Below, piece after piece: positions 22,162 through 34,279 of a DNA stretch of 64,000 nucleotides. A program made the position numbers and the translations under genes. Location of the stretch: positions 4,774,001 to 4,838,000 of the forward strand of contig NW_025408669.1 of the NCBI RefSeq assembly GCF_020360975.1, written 5' to 3'. The stretch's first letter is position 1, and every line of letters starts with the position of its first letter. The DNA is from Hirsutella rhossiliensis (Eukaryota; Ascomycota; Sordariomycetes; Hypocreales; Ophiocordycipitaceae). Below the pieces are notes generated by a model. The model was not told the origin of the DNA. It saw only the letters and a program-made list of their open reading frames with translations, and did no database searches.

Positions 22162-23723
22162 CTACTTGTCCGCCTTTGACTCTTCCGTCGCCGATACCTC
22201 TGCCGTCTCTGCCTTCGCCGCTGTCTCTTCAGTTAGATCAGTGCCAGGCTCCTCGAGTTTTTCCAACGTTGGCTCCTCTGCTACTTCGGCAGCCGGCTCG
22301 GGATCTGGTGGCGCTTCCTCCTCGGGCGCCTCAGCAGGCTGGGCTGGGGCTTCATTTTTGCCAGCGATTTCTGCCGACGAGTCGGCCGAGCCATCTGGGT
22401 GAGCGGCATCATCATTATGTTCATCGTGCTCTGGCTGCGCCGTGGTGTCTGTTTGTCCCGCGTCCACGGGCTCTGCCGGGTCTGTCGATTCCTGCACCTC
22501 CCTGGGGGCCGACGCTGTCTGTGACGGCGCCCTGACTGGCGCGGCCTGCTCCACAATGACGGGAATCTCTGCCGCCTCGGGCTCATGCTCTTCTGCGGGC
22601 GGCTGCGGCGGGTCGGACGCGTGCACATTCAACAACTTGCCCGAGGCAGTATCCGCATCCTCCTCGTCAGTCTCCATCACCGTCGTCACAGCACTTCCTG
22701 TAGAGGGACTGCTCCTAATATGTCTCCGAGTATTGGTGCGGCCAACCGAGTGCAAGCCGTCGTCGTCGCCGAATCCTCCGCGCTGCTGCATTGTCGGCTT
22801 CAAGATGGTCGGAGGCGGCTTTTCGGCCTCTGGTTCGGAGACCGCGTCGTCGAGACCCTCGGCCTCTGGTGGAAGCTTATAGTTCTCTGCAGGCAGCAGG
22901 TCGTACAAGTCGCACACTGTCTTGAAGAAAACGTAGAGGCCCGTCTGCCCCTCGACAGTCCAGAACACGCTGCGATGCTGGAACCAGGCATGGGCGAATA
23001 TTCGGTGCAGTCTCCGAAAGACATTGACCAAGTTTTTAATGCCCAAGTTCTTGTTGTGCGTGTCACTCAAGACGACGAATCTGCTCGGGAAGATCTTTTG
23101 GTCGGACACGACATTGGCGGCCCAGTCGAGGGTGTGACAGCAGTAGTCGATGGCGCAGCAACTCTTGGGCTGCTCGTGGACAGCGCAGAGAAACTGCCAC
23201 TCCGAGGCTCGCATCTCGGGGCACGTGCCTGCGCTGCATGGAGGGGAGTCGAAGAGGAAGCCGACAATGAGGGAGTTGCACTGGGAGATGAGGAAGCGGC
23301 ACAGTTCGTAGAGCCAGAGGGTGCGGTCGATGCCGGGCGGGGGTTGAGCGAGATGCAGAGCCGTCGTACGCGTGAGGGCCTGCGTCGAGGAAGCTGTGTG
23401 GTGGTAGTGCAGGGCGGCGAGGTGCTCTTGGAGCTGGAAGGCGGAGTCAAGCTGGCGACTCGTGTCAGCTTTGAAGGCCTGGGCAGGGTCAAGGAGGTCC
23501 GTCGTGCCTCGTTCAAGGGGATGAGCGGCGGCCCGGCGGCCATGTCAGCCGCCCTTGTTCCGGGATGGACGCGCCTCCTCGAGTTGGCGTCGAGCAGCGT
23601 CTGCTCCATCTGGGTATCGTGTGGGCTGACGGTGACGCCGCCCGAGGGAGACTTGGGGCCGAGCTGAATCTCTGCCGGCGGCGGCGGACTCGGCAGTCGA
23701 GGCGAGCTCGATGCCAGCGCCAT
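22162..23723 (-). CDS. MOB/phocein-family protein with acidic C-terminal tail
   Basis: MOB-family adaptor, closest in style to phocein/Mob3 of the STRIPAK complex. Modelled as 23723-23508 and 23451-22162, 501 aa. The conserved core has WLYELCRFLI, C-P-E-M-R-A-S-E-W, the zinc site Cys residues, and the second zinc pair in A-H-A-W-F-Q-H, followed by F-F-K-T-V-C-D. The last ~180 residues are Pro/Glu/Ala-rich and acidic. The 56-nt intron needs a GC donor (GAG|GCACGA...CTGAC...CAG). Upstream of 23723 another frame codes a plausible Pro/Ala-rich N-terminus (PGSFKALPPPANEQADL), but it is out of frame and lacks an ATG, so the true start is uncertain. Confidence 0.75.
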
Positions 23724-24090
23724 TGTTGCCGGCGGAGGAGGACGCCGCGAAGTCGAGCGGAGGATTCGTCAGGTCGGCCTGCTCGTTGGCTGGAGGCGGC
23801 AGGGCCTTGAAGGAGCCCGGGGCGTCGACCGGTGTGCGTGCTGAAGATGGTCGCCAAGCCGGCCTCGTGCGGTTGGATGGCCTTTGTCGCGCTTATGTAA
23901 TGAATTCCGCCACAGTGCTCTAGAGTCTCATTAGTACGATTTGGCCCGCCTGTGCTTCGACTCGGCTCCTAGTTCCTACACAGTAGTTTCGTGATTCGTC
24001 TCCCTTGAAGGCGGCATTAATAGCTCAGTTGTGGATTCCTTTTTTTTTAAAAACACTTCAAGCCTGGCGCCTGCCATCACAGCAGGGAAC
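23724..24090. other. Divergent region MOB gene / ZNG1, with possible lost MOB N-terminus
   Basis: Holds both promoters. On the minus strand, 23724-23860 looks coding but frame-broken relative to the MOB gene. Confidence 0.4.
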
Positions 24091-25489
24091 ATGGATTTTG
24101 ACGAGGATGCCCCTCCAGAGCTGGTCGACACCGCGGGGGGGGTTCATCAGGACGGAATCTCAGTGAAAGTTCCCATCACGATAGTTACAGGTATGCTCAG
24201 AACCGCCGGAAAAAAGAAGAGAAATATATCTAACAAGGGTCGAACTAGGTTATCTTGGCGCCGGCAAGACCACTCTGTTAAACTACATCCTTACAGCCCA
24301 GCATGGCAAGAAGATAGCGGTCATTATGAATGGTTTGGAAGCCCTCCATCTGCCCGGAGCATGAAACAGCTGCTGACATTGAATCAGAGTTTGGTGACTG
24401 TAAGTGGGCGGACCAGAAAAGAAACATGGGAGTCGTCTCACCGTCATGCAGCACTCGACATTGAAAAGTCCTTGACCGTCAACAAAGGCGAGGAGACGTT
24501 CGAGGAGTGGCTCGAGGTTGGAAATGGCTGCATCTGCTGCTCCGTCAAGTGCATCGGCCCACCCAGCTGCTCTTGTCCGTCACTGCTGATAGCTCGCGTA
24601 GGGATACCGGGGTGAATGCCATCGAGTCACTCATGGAGAAGAAGGGCGCCTTTGACTACATTCTGCTTGAAACAACCGGCCTAGCGGATCCCGGCAACAT
24701 TGCACCGCTTTTCTGGGTAGATGACGGCTTGGGGAGTACGATATATCTCGATGGAATCGTCACGTTGGTAGACGCAAAGAACATTCTTCGCAGCCTCGAC
24801 GACCCGAGCGGCAAGGTCGACGGTCCCGAGCCGCACGACCACAGGGGTCCGTTGATGACGACGGCACACGTGCAAATTTCGCACGCCGATGTGCTCGTCA
24901 TAAACAAAGCAGACTTGGTGAGCGAGGACGAGCTGCGTCGGGTGCGAGAAAGAATCGAGTCCATCAACGGCCTCGCCAAGATTCATGTCACGGAGAATAG
25001 CGTCATCCCCCAGCTCGAGGGCTTCTTGCTGGATCTGCACGCCTACGACCAATTCAATGAGCACGAGGCCAAAGTCAAGGGCCACAGCCATCTGGATCCC
25101 GTGAGTTGCGGGATCCCTTTTCTCGGAATCCGAAACATGGGTTTGGCTGACCGCACCAGGCTATATCAACGATTTGCGTGCCCGTCCCTCGGCTACCCCC
25201 GCATCAGCTGGACGACGTCGATCGGTGGTTGCGCTCAGTGCTCTGGGATAGCAAAGTCCCAGGGTCGGAATGCAAGGGGGACTTTGAGATTCACCGCTCC
25301 AAGGGTCGCATCGTCTTGCAAAACGGAGACGTCAAGATGCTGCAAGGCGTCAGGGAAGTCTTTGAGTTGACGGAGCCTCCAGGCCTCCAGGAGCCACAGC
25401 CTGCTAGCGGGAAGATTATCTTCATCGGGAGGAGAATTGCCGAGGTGGATTTCGAGGGCAGCTTCAAGAGGGCAATCGACCAAAGTTAA
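24091..25489 (+). CDS. ZNG1: ZNG1-type CobW/G3E GTPase (zinc chaperone)
   Basis: G3E-family GTPase; the characterised eukaryotic members deliver zinc to methionine aminopeptidase. Six exons: 24091-24190, 24249-24332, 24388-24399, 24452-24548, 24602-25100 and 25160-25489, 373 aa. Exon 3 is just 12 nt. Motifs: Walker [10 protein letters not shown] (34-42), E-F-G-D, the metal site [15 protein letters not shown], the guanine motif N-K-A-D, and the CobW C-terminal domain ending I-F-I-G-R-R. The N-terminal segment that in other members contains Cys-Pro-Glu-Leu-Val-Pro reads A-P-P-E-L-V-D here, lacking the Cys. Cytosolic. Confidence 0.9.
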
Positions 25490-25984
25490 TGCTGAGCTCG
25501 GTAACATAATTCAGCACAGTCTCTGCATGCCGTTCAACACGCCGTACGAGCTGCCCCAGACCTGCAGCAACACGACGCTGATGTGCCGTACCGTACAGTG
25601 CGTGGCGTGCGTCAGGACAGAATAAAAGGAAAGGTATTTTATGGATACGGATACTTGCTCTGGACCATCGCTGTCCACCTCTATCCGTATCCGTAGTGTC
25701 AGCCTTGTTAGCTACCCCGTAGGCAGCTGCAGGTGACAAGGGAGTTGCGGGTGTGTGGTTGGCTAGAAAGCCGCGCTCGGCACGGACCCACTTGATTCCG
25801 GCGTTGTCCACTGGTAAGCCTTACTTAGCCTTCCCTCGACGACTCCAGCAAAAGATTCAAGAAGGCATCTCCCGACGACGACGACGACCGCGCGGGAATC
25901 ACCCGAAACCGCTGCTTCCTTTACATGACCAACACCCAATCCCGCCAACGACTCGAGAACTCGACTGTGCGATTGATAGCCACC
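25490..25984. other. Intergenic, ZNG1 3' flank and NOT2 promoter
   Basis: No gene seen. A GGATACGGATA motif near 25645 has an imperfect inverted partner (TATCCGTATCC) near 25682. Confidence 0.5.
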
Positions 25985-28447
25985 ATGAATCGGCCAGGTA
26001 GGACAAGCCCCCGGCTGAACCCCCTTGGTTTCCTTGCCTCAGCCTTGGGCACCCCGCGCCAATATAATTCGACATCATCGACGATTGCCTCGCGCGCGCA
26101 CAAACGGACGCCCTCCCTGTCGAAGCATGGCACCGGAAAGAGCCACAAGTTCTGTGCGGCTTCCTCAACCTCGGTTGGCGTGCCGAGGACCAGGTCAATT
26201 GAATCCACCCACTACACATCTTCGGTAGACCGAGTTCGACGACTTTCGATGCCCCGAGAAATGCGAACCCCAAATCACCAGACGACCAGACCAAGATATT
26301 GTGGCCTCGCCCTTCCACCCATGTCCTGTGTCGCGACAGGGCCCATTGCGTGAAAGGCGGCAGAATGCCGAAAGACGGAAAGGCTGACGAACCACACGAG
26401 CAGTACCACAAACATTACGGGGCATGCCCGGCAACTTTGGGAGCCAGCCCCAACCCCAGCAACCCGGCCGATCAGTATCGAGTCGGCTGCCGAACGGGAA
26501 ACTAGGTACGAAGCAAAGGCGAGCCTGGTTTGCCAGTCTGACAACTCTGGCTGACTGATGTCTTGGACAACAGCGAACAACGGATCCGGCTGGGCCTTTG
26601 GGGGAGCTGTTCCTATGGGAGGCGCTGGTTTTCAAAACCAGGCACACCAGCTGGGCGGCAACGTCAGTTTTGCGCAGAGCTTGAGCGGGTCGCAACCTGC
26701 CACTCCTCTGGATCTGTCGTACGTACCTGCTCTTCTTTTCCCATTTCCCCTCCGTCACTCCCTCGCCCCAAGCCTAGCAGCCGCGGATCTGTCGACGATG
26801 CCCAAGAGGTTCAAATCCGCCCGCAGGGCCATCGACATGGCAGGGCGCGCAACCTCTCCTGGGCGCTCGCCTGGTCTGGCCTACTCCGCTGTAGTCAAGG
26901 GGTACTCTGCTCGACTTTCCGTTATCCTTTTCTCACTCGACTCTTGTCACCCCTCTCGCCTTATTTCCATCTTTCGCCGGTTTCCGAGGCAACACATGCT
27001 AACCAATCTCCAGAGAATTTCCTTCCCTGTCCAATAATTCGCAACTCAACAGCGGGAATCAGGGCTCGATGTGGTCGGCCAGCGGCTCCAGGAATCCTAA
27101 TGGCCCTGTACAACGCAACCAACCCACGCCAGTCTCCTCCCAGACCACAGGCCAAGACGATCTGTTCAGCCCTGCACCCTCTTCTCGAATGCCGCCTAAC
27201 CAAGGTTTGTCCCCCTTTGGCACCCGAATGCACGCGTCGGCGACCTCTCAGACCCAAATGAGCGGCATAGCCACGCCAAGAAAAGCTGCCATCGGCGAAA
27301 TGTCGTCGAAAATCATTGCCAACAAGTCATCTTACCTAGGATTTGGCCCTCAAAACACGGGCCCGACGCATGTGCAAACCCACAGAGGCAACGGTCTGCT
27401 GAATGCTCTGTCTGCCAATAGTCGAGCAAATGAGGCACGGTCGCCGCCCGGAGCAGGATCTTCTGGTAATCTCGCCCTCTGTGACGTTTCCAAAGCTTGC
27501 TGACTCGATTCAGATTCAACGCGAGCACAAGGCGCCAAAAGACCCGAAGAACCGAGGCACAAATCAGGCCTGTTCCGCGAGGAAGGCTTCAGCAAGACTC
27601 TTGCCGGCGGCGACGGGACGATACAAGCAGCGGGCGGCCGAAGCTATCTTGGCGCCATAGGGAACGACGGGACGATGGGCAAGTCGAAAGACGACAAGGC
27701 AAATCAACATCCCGAGCCTGTTGACCCTCTTGCCGGAATGGCGGCGGTGGACAAGTGGGGCATCAAAGGCCTGCGGACTCTGATGAACAACTACCCCGAT
27801 TTCCACGCCATGGTAGTGGGCATGGACCCGAACACGCTCGGGCTCGACTTGAGTTCCCAAGAGTAAGGCAGTTTTAGCCTTACAATCGGCTTTGCAAGAT
27901 GCTAACGGTCGGCAGCCTCATTTCCCCCCAAATCTACTCCCTCTTCGACGAGCAGCCGCCCAGGCCGACGGTCACTTCCAGCAAGTTCCGACTACCAGAC
28001 TGCTACAACGTGACGAATGTCCAGCCCATCGAGAGCAAGATCCAAAATTTCAACGAGGAAACGTTGTTCTGGATCTTCTACAGCTGTCCGCTCGACGTAA
28101 AACAACAAATGGCCGCTGCTGAACTGTGAGTATCTCGCACTCCCCTGCCACAACGTCCAAGCCCTACTGACACTTGGTAGGCACACTCGGAACTGGCGGT
28201 GGCACAAAAAGCTGCAGATCTGGCTCACCAAGGACGATCACATGACTCCTCAGATCTTAAGCCCCAGTCACGAGCGAGGCTACTACATTGTGTGGGACGC
28301 CAACAACTGGCGGAAAGACCGAGTAAAAGCCCCAGATCTAGCCACCGTGCCCAGCGGGTCAAGCTGACTGTTGCCTTGAAGAGAGAGTTCACGCTGCACT
28401 ACCATGATCTGGACTCGTCGCTGGGTCAAGGGCCAGCGCTGGCCTAG
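25985..28447 (+). CDS. NOT2: CCR4-NOT complex subunit NOT2
   Basis: Core scaffold of the CCR4-NOT deadenylase that docks NOT3/5 and NOT1. Eight exons: 25985-25997, 26404-26505, 26574-26718, 27014-27465, 27514-27862, 27916-28125, 28181-28322 and 28382-28447, 492 aa. The N-terminal half is Gly/Asn/Gln/Ser-rich and includes L-D-L-S-E-F-P-S-L. The C-terminal NOT box begins around W-G-I-K-G-L and includes the E-T-L-F-W-I-F-Y motif and W-R-W-H-K-K-L. The first intron (406 nt) and third intron (295 nt) are long; a further exon inside 26760-26890 is possible, because that stretch is open in one frame. The extreme N-terminal splice is the least certain part. Confidence 0.88.
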
Positions 28448-29349
28448 GTGCCCCATTCAGGCTCGTTCGGCTTACGATATGCGTTCTTGCGTAATGCTAA
28501 ACGCGGTGCTTCATGGCTGGTCAAGAGGACCAATTGGCGTTCGGCCATCGCGGGGGGTGGGGATGGCATACTCACGGCATTGGGAATGGGTCCGGCGGCC
28601 ACAGAGCCTTGGAATGCATTTTCGGGTTAAATACGGTAGACCTGCCGCCGTGTATGGCCTGGCGCAATAAAGTCGACGCGAGCTGCCTCGCCGTCCTCGA
28701 TCCATTACCAAGAAGACCAGCCAGACGGGCTGCCATGACCATGTGAACGTGCCAGACTTGCGAGCCCATGATGCCCACAAAATTCCGCCCCAGGCCTCTG
28801 AATGTTGAGGCCTCGCTCGGTAACCATGCTGACATGGTTTCAATATCAAAGGCGGGAGGGGATTTAGGGGGCCGGACACAACGTGGAGTCGGATTAACCG
28901 AGCCTCCGTAACGACGCTGGCTTACCTAAGACGTGAGATCATCGAGACGTGGACAGCTTGACATGCCGAGGTATACCTTCGAATTGGGTATTTGCGAAGG
29001 CAAGATCTTGATCGGGCATTATCGAGTTCAGAACGTGACGGCTAGGCATAGCAATATTTCCGTCTAATGCACTAGCCAACGGGTAGGCCTTTATAACACG
29101 CATCATGACCGCCGTTAAGACTTTACTGACCGAGTCTAGCGCTGTCACTACCTTCCCTTGGACAGTTTGCCTCTCGACCTTGCGGATCAACAACGAACGA
29201 GGCCTCTCAAGTCTTCTCGCCACGCGGAGACACCATACCGCGCCCTCCCTCTGTGGGCAGGTCCCAGAGACGCTACCGCGCGAACCTCATCTCGCCTCAG
29301 GCCGTCGACTTCGCGCTGCGACCGCTGCGGCGACTACGCACGAGACGTC
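28448..29349. other. Intergenic, 0.9 kb
   Basis: Contains the 3' flank of NOT2 and the CUE1 promoter. No coding signal recognised on either strand. Confidence 0.5.
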
Positions 29350-29981
29350 ATGTCCAACGACCAAATATCGCTGCCGTACCTGGCAGCCATCCTGGTGCTG
29401 TCGGGCCTCATAATTCGGTACTTGTTCTTCGCTGGGCCTCCGGCTCAACGGCCTCCGCCATCTCCTGAGGCCTTTCTGAGGGCTAGGGAGGCCGCCGTGG
29501 AAAGAATCCAGCAAATGTTTCCGCAGGCCGACAGGAGAAGCATACTCTGGGATCTGCAACGGAACGGCGGAAGCATTCAGAGCACCACGGAGCGGATTCT
29601 CGCTGGTAGCCTAGAAACGGTGAGACCACCTTGGTCTACGTTGGACGCCGCACTCGGAGGGAAACGGCTAACGTCGATGAACAGCCCCCCGTTACGTTTC
29701 AACCAGCACCAGCACCCGGCCAAGCGACGCCCAGCGCGAGCGCCGGGCCGGCGACGAGAGCGCCCGAGAAGTCGGTACAGCCGGATCTGATTACGCGATA
29801 CAAGCTCGAAGCAAAGCTGAAAGCGCCTGTTGAGGGGGGCGAGAAGGACGGAAAAGGATGGAGCTCAAACAGGGACGAGCGGCAGTCGTCGCTGCAGCGG
29901 AGACGAGACGAGATGATTCTGGCAGCACGACGCAAGATGGAGTCCAAGATTGCCGCCGAGAAGGCTGCGCAGGGTAGCTGA
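29350..29981 (+). CDS. CUE1: Cue1-like ER membrane ubiquitin-conjugation factor
   Basis: Recruits and activates the E2 enzyme Ubc7 for ER-associated degradation. Two exons, 29350-29619 and 29685-29981, 188 aa (yeast Cue1 is of similar size). The sequence shows one N-terminal membrane helix (~9-28), then a CUE domain (~45-88) with the M-F-P motif and a long amphipathic helix. A Pro/Ala linker follows, and a C-terminal helix starts L-I-T-R-Y-K-L, in the place of the Ubc7-binding region. The frame is open upstream of the chosen ATG, but only this start puts the membrane anchor at the N-terminus. Confidence 0.85.
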
Positions 29982-31582
29982 ATCGGTGGGAGGAGGGCCA
30001 AGGCGAGGGCGAGGTGAAGGTATTCGCGGGAATCCATCTTGGTGCCCCCTGGCTAAACCATGATCCTAGTTTGTACGAATCAAACGATGCTGATGGCGCT
30101 GCGACGACATTTGGCAGGGAATTGCGATACAGGTCTCGTCGGGTACCTCGACCCTGCACCATCAAGCGAGTGAGCATCGGTACATGGCAACCACACTCCC
30201 GAGGGCCAAGGGGATCGTGACGAGAGTGTGACGGGAGACAAAAGGAACCATGGCCCTTTGAGCTGCGGGGTCTGATGGGCTTATTTGGCAGTCAGCAACT
30301 TGGCCTCCCATTGGCCGATCTCATGCGACTCTCTCGGCCAGCAACAAATGTACATAAGAGCCTGCTCAGCATGGGATAAGATGGAGGCTCACATGCATCA
30401 AGGTCTGATGACACATTAGGTAGGGGTCAGTGGCGTTGCGGGAGGGAGCGGGCGCTGGTGTCAAATGTGAATTGCGAAACCAGAAGCGAGAGAACGGCCT
30501 TGCTTCTGCACGAGACTGCCGGCTTTGCTTGCGTACTTACCTTGTCATGTGATGTGAAGTGACCAAGCGTTGAAGGCCTCCAGGTGAGTCCTCCAGGTGC
30601 CCTGGAACGCCACTGCAAGTCCAAAAGCTCAGGGCGCTACTGCTGCGCCTAGCCACGGGCGATGCGGATGCGTGCTGGAGCGCCTTGCTGAGCCACAGCC
30701 ACAGCCGCTCGCCGTGCCAGCCAGCGGACCCGCAGTGCGTCACCGCGGGGACGGGGGAGCGGGTCTTGCGATGTCGTCGAACAAGCAAGTTCACTCCCCG
30801 GCGACAAGATTTTTGGGGGGGGGGTAAAGAGAGCGTGTGCACACAGCCTGCGATTTGGCGCGTCCACACAGCCTTGTGCAACTCTTGACCTCGAGCTTGA
30901 GCTCACGGACCAGTGTCTCTCAAGCTGACGTCAGTGAGTCAGCTTGGGCTCTCTGCCGCACTGTTTGGACCGGCTGAAAGGACGCGATTCCTTTCTTCGC
31001 CAGCTGCCTGCCACCCCCGGCCGCCAACAAGAGCTGCTGCAGAAACGACCTAGGAGCCTTGCTTTTGTCTTTCTGCCTCTGCACACACCGACCCTGTGCA
31101 TCCGAACAGCCTTTGTTTCGTCTCAATTCGAGAGAGCCTGTCCTCTCGTCGCATCGCAGTCTCTATTCCTCAACTACGGACGTTTTGGTATGCTTCCCAG
31201 GCAACATCTATCCCATGCTACGGCCACTGCAAAGCTCCTTTTGACCCGTCTAGCTAACGTTTGCCTGTACTGGCATCACAGGAGTCCTTCTCCCTCAAAC
31301 TTTGCCGATCGAATTGCCTCCGTCGTGTGCCCGCCCTCACCGCCACGAAACGGCTTTTGGCGAATCCCATTGTTGCCCCGTCGCAAGCCTACACGCCTTT
31401 GTTGCTCGGCCAAATTCGCGGAGAGGAACATCTTGATGCCGCTTGACCATACCTGAGCGCAGTCACGCCCCCGATAAGAAGCCGCACGTTTCTTGATATG
31501 TTTGATGCTGGCACCGGTCGAGTAGGACCAGCAAATCTCACCTCGAGTTGCAGTACTGAGTGGCTAGCGATATCCAGCAGCC
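29982..31582. promoter_or_regulatory. 1.6-kb intergenic region with J-protein promoter/leader
   Basis: No supported gene. 30930-31560 is rich in pyrimidine tracts and lacks a convincing frame, fitting a promoter and long leader of the downstream J-domain gene. A G10 run lies at 30815-30824. Confidence 0.45.
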
Positions 31583-34279
31583 ATGGCCGCCGAGAGGGAC
31601 TGGTACGCTGACTTAGAGCTACCGGAAACGGCAGACATTCAAGAGATCAAGAAGCAATTCAGGAAGCTTGGTATGCAGTGCCCGCCACGCCCCAAGCCCA
31701 TGCTCTGCTGACAAGCGCTAGCACTGAAATACCACCCCGATCGAAATCCCGGACGCGAGGTTGAGGTCAACTCGAAATTTCAAATTATCCAGTCGGCCCA
31801 TGAGGTCCTCACCGACCCGCAGCTAAAGGCCAAGTACGACGCGACTTTGAGTCGATCGAGCCGTTTCCCCACCGCGTCTGGAGTCAGGGGCAATCCATGG
31901 CAGAATGTCGGCCAGCAGTTCCCGCCTCCTCCGCGCCGTAACACGGCCGCACGGAACGCGACCTCGGGGGCCCAGAGATGGCAGTCACGCTTCTCCAACG
32001 GAGTGCCTCCGACTGCCAAGCAGCAAGCACCGTCTGATGCGGAGGCCAAGAAGAATGCTGCCCGGGCATTTGAGAATATGCGCAAATCTCAAGCGCAGGC
32101 AAGCGCCAAGAATGCGCAGCAACAAGCTCGCCCCTCTCAGCCTCCACCACCGCCTCCTCGCACCGAGTCTGCGAGACAACGCGCCCAGGCCGCTTTTGGG
32201 TCACGAAAGGCCGGGTTCCAGCCCCATTCGTCTATGCCAGGCGATGAACCCCCCGTATCTGGCCAGAACTATTACCCGAGGACAGGCACAGAGCAGCCAC
32301 GAGCGCCTAGCCCACCACCTCGGAAGCCTCATCCTACCGCCATGCCTGATCCCTTGAACCAGTTCAGAGCTCGCGCAGGCTTCGCAGATTCCCGACAGAG
32401 CACGCCGTACTCTTCCCACGGGGGTGAAAAGACGGATCCGTTTGACGGCATTCCGTTGGGACGCTCGAAAAGCACCAGGGAGCCCTACCAGCGCGAGGAC
32501 TTTTCCACCTCAGACGAGGGTGTCTTCCAGGAACAGGATTACCGCAGTTCTGGCGCACGCAAATTTGCAACTCCAAGAAAACCTGTTCCAGGCCGTGGAG
32601 CGTCTGGACAAGACGGTGGCGGGCCGCCTCCCAATGCTGAGAAACGTAAGCACCCTTGGTTCCAAGTCTCAGCCTTCGTAGAGCTAACCTTGATCCCAGA
32701 ACCTGATTCCGAGGAGCGCAGCGGCAGCGCCCCCTCCATGTATGACGCACCTCACGATGAGCACCCTTTTCCGCGCTCAGCCTTTGCCACAAATAGCCGA
32801 TTCGTCACCAAAAGCTTGGATTCGGTTTACGGGCCGTGCGCAGACTTTTATTCCAAACTGGCTCCCAGTGGAAACCAGGATGCTCTTCAGTCTCACCCCT
32901 CATTTGAGGTGCAGCAGCACCTTATGCTCGATCGCTTGATCAGCAACATGGGAACTGGCTTGCAACCGGAAAGAAAGAGAGCCTGCAATGCTGAACGCCC
33001 CCTCAAAGATCGCACTGCGACGGACTTCGCTGACGAATTTCGTGATGTTAGCTTTAATTTCGCCGTTGGCGATGATGCCTTTGAGCCAACGTCTCCTGTG
33101 CCCGACCCTAGACGATCAGCAAAGAGCAGCGTCGACGATATCAACACGAGATTCGTCAACGACGACGGCTCAAGTACATGGCAATTCAGCGCCGGCAATG
33201 GAGAGCAGAGCGATCAGACAACAAGTCGGCCCCCTTCAGTGGGCCGTGCCAACCGCCGCTCGCCGCTCAAACGCCAAACTGCGCGGGAGACTGGGCATAC
33301 TGATCATCAGCCGCAACCGGAGCCCTCGAGCGGGTTCAATGCAGATGGCTGGAGTGACAAGTTCAGCCCCCAGACGTTTGTGCCTCAGCCCGCACCTAGT
33401 GCATCGAGTTCGCCTACACGGCCCAGCCGCGCAAACTCTAAGAAAGTGAGGGTCAGGCCGACGGTCGGAAACGCCGCCGTTGTCGAGGAGAGCAGCAGTG
33501 ATGGAGAGACGTACGAGTGGCGCGGACGAAACACCCAGGCAAAGCCCGCCGCCGCCGACAGTCCCCAGGCCATGGACATTGACTCCCCGCCATTTGCTCC
33601 AGTTGCATCTTCAACCGAGCCCAGCAGCGTGCGAAACATACCCGTGGAGCCATCGCGGCCGGAGTGGCGGCCCGGCAACGTCGATTCCATGGCGGGCGAG
33701 ACCCAGCCTGAGCGGCCCGAGAAGATTCCCATCAACGCTAATGCCGTCGGGTCGGAGGATAGCGAGGAGTTCAAGGCCAGTTTTGCCGAGTTGAAAAACG
33801 TTGCCCCCTTTGCACAACCAGGCTCTGGTCTCAAGTCGCTTGCAGACCTCAAGGACAATCTACCCTTTGAGAGCCGGGCATCGGAGGACCTCCCGATCAA
33901 ACTGCCCAAGGTCCAGCCTTTGGTGTTTCCGGAACCGCCCGAGGCCCCCCGTTTGCCACCTACCGTTGCTATTGAAGGCATGAAGCCGAACGCTGCGTCA
34001 TGGGTCAAATATCTGGCCGAATTCGAGAGCTACCTTGAGAAATGGGACAAGTTCAATGGCCAGGTGGTGGACCACTTTGCCACCCGCAGGGCTCTCATCT
34101 CTCGAACCAGAAGCTCGAAGGGATACGCCTTTTTGGGCGCCCGCGGCGACGGCGACGTCCGGGAATACTTCAACTGGGTGCAGCAGGATAATGATGTGAG
34201 ACAGCGCTGGAATGCTTGCTGCGACCAACACGAGAAGCGGCTTGGCGAGTTCATGACCTTTAGAGAGAAGATGAAGTGA
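31583..34279 (+). CDS. Large fungal J-domain (DnaJ) protein
   Basis: Hsp70 co-chaperone with an N-terminal J domain (residues ~5-70) carrying Y-H-P-D at 33-36. The HPD-containing helix is joined across the first intron. Exons: 31583-31670, 31722-32645 and 32700-34279, 863 aa. The second intron is 54 nt (GTAAGC...GCTAACC...CCCAG); it is in frame and stop-free, so an 881-aa retained form is possible. The middle 500 residues are Pro/Ser/Arg-rich and disordered. The C-terminal ~180 residues (from S-F-A-E-L-K-N-V) become ordered and helical, with W-V-K-Y-L-A-E-F. Specific client or location is unknown. Confidence 0.85.

Noticed and set aside
22585..23667. 360-codon plus-strand frame opposite the MOB gene
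   Set aside because: Shadow of the MOB coding strand, which carries the real zinc-site motifs.
26719..27013. Extra NOT2 exon inside the third intron
   Set aside because: One frame is open at 26760-26890, but it resembles no NOT2 segment, and direct splicing gives the expected L-D-L-S-E-F-P-S-L junction.
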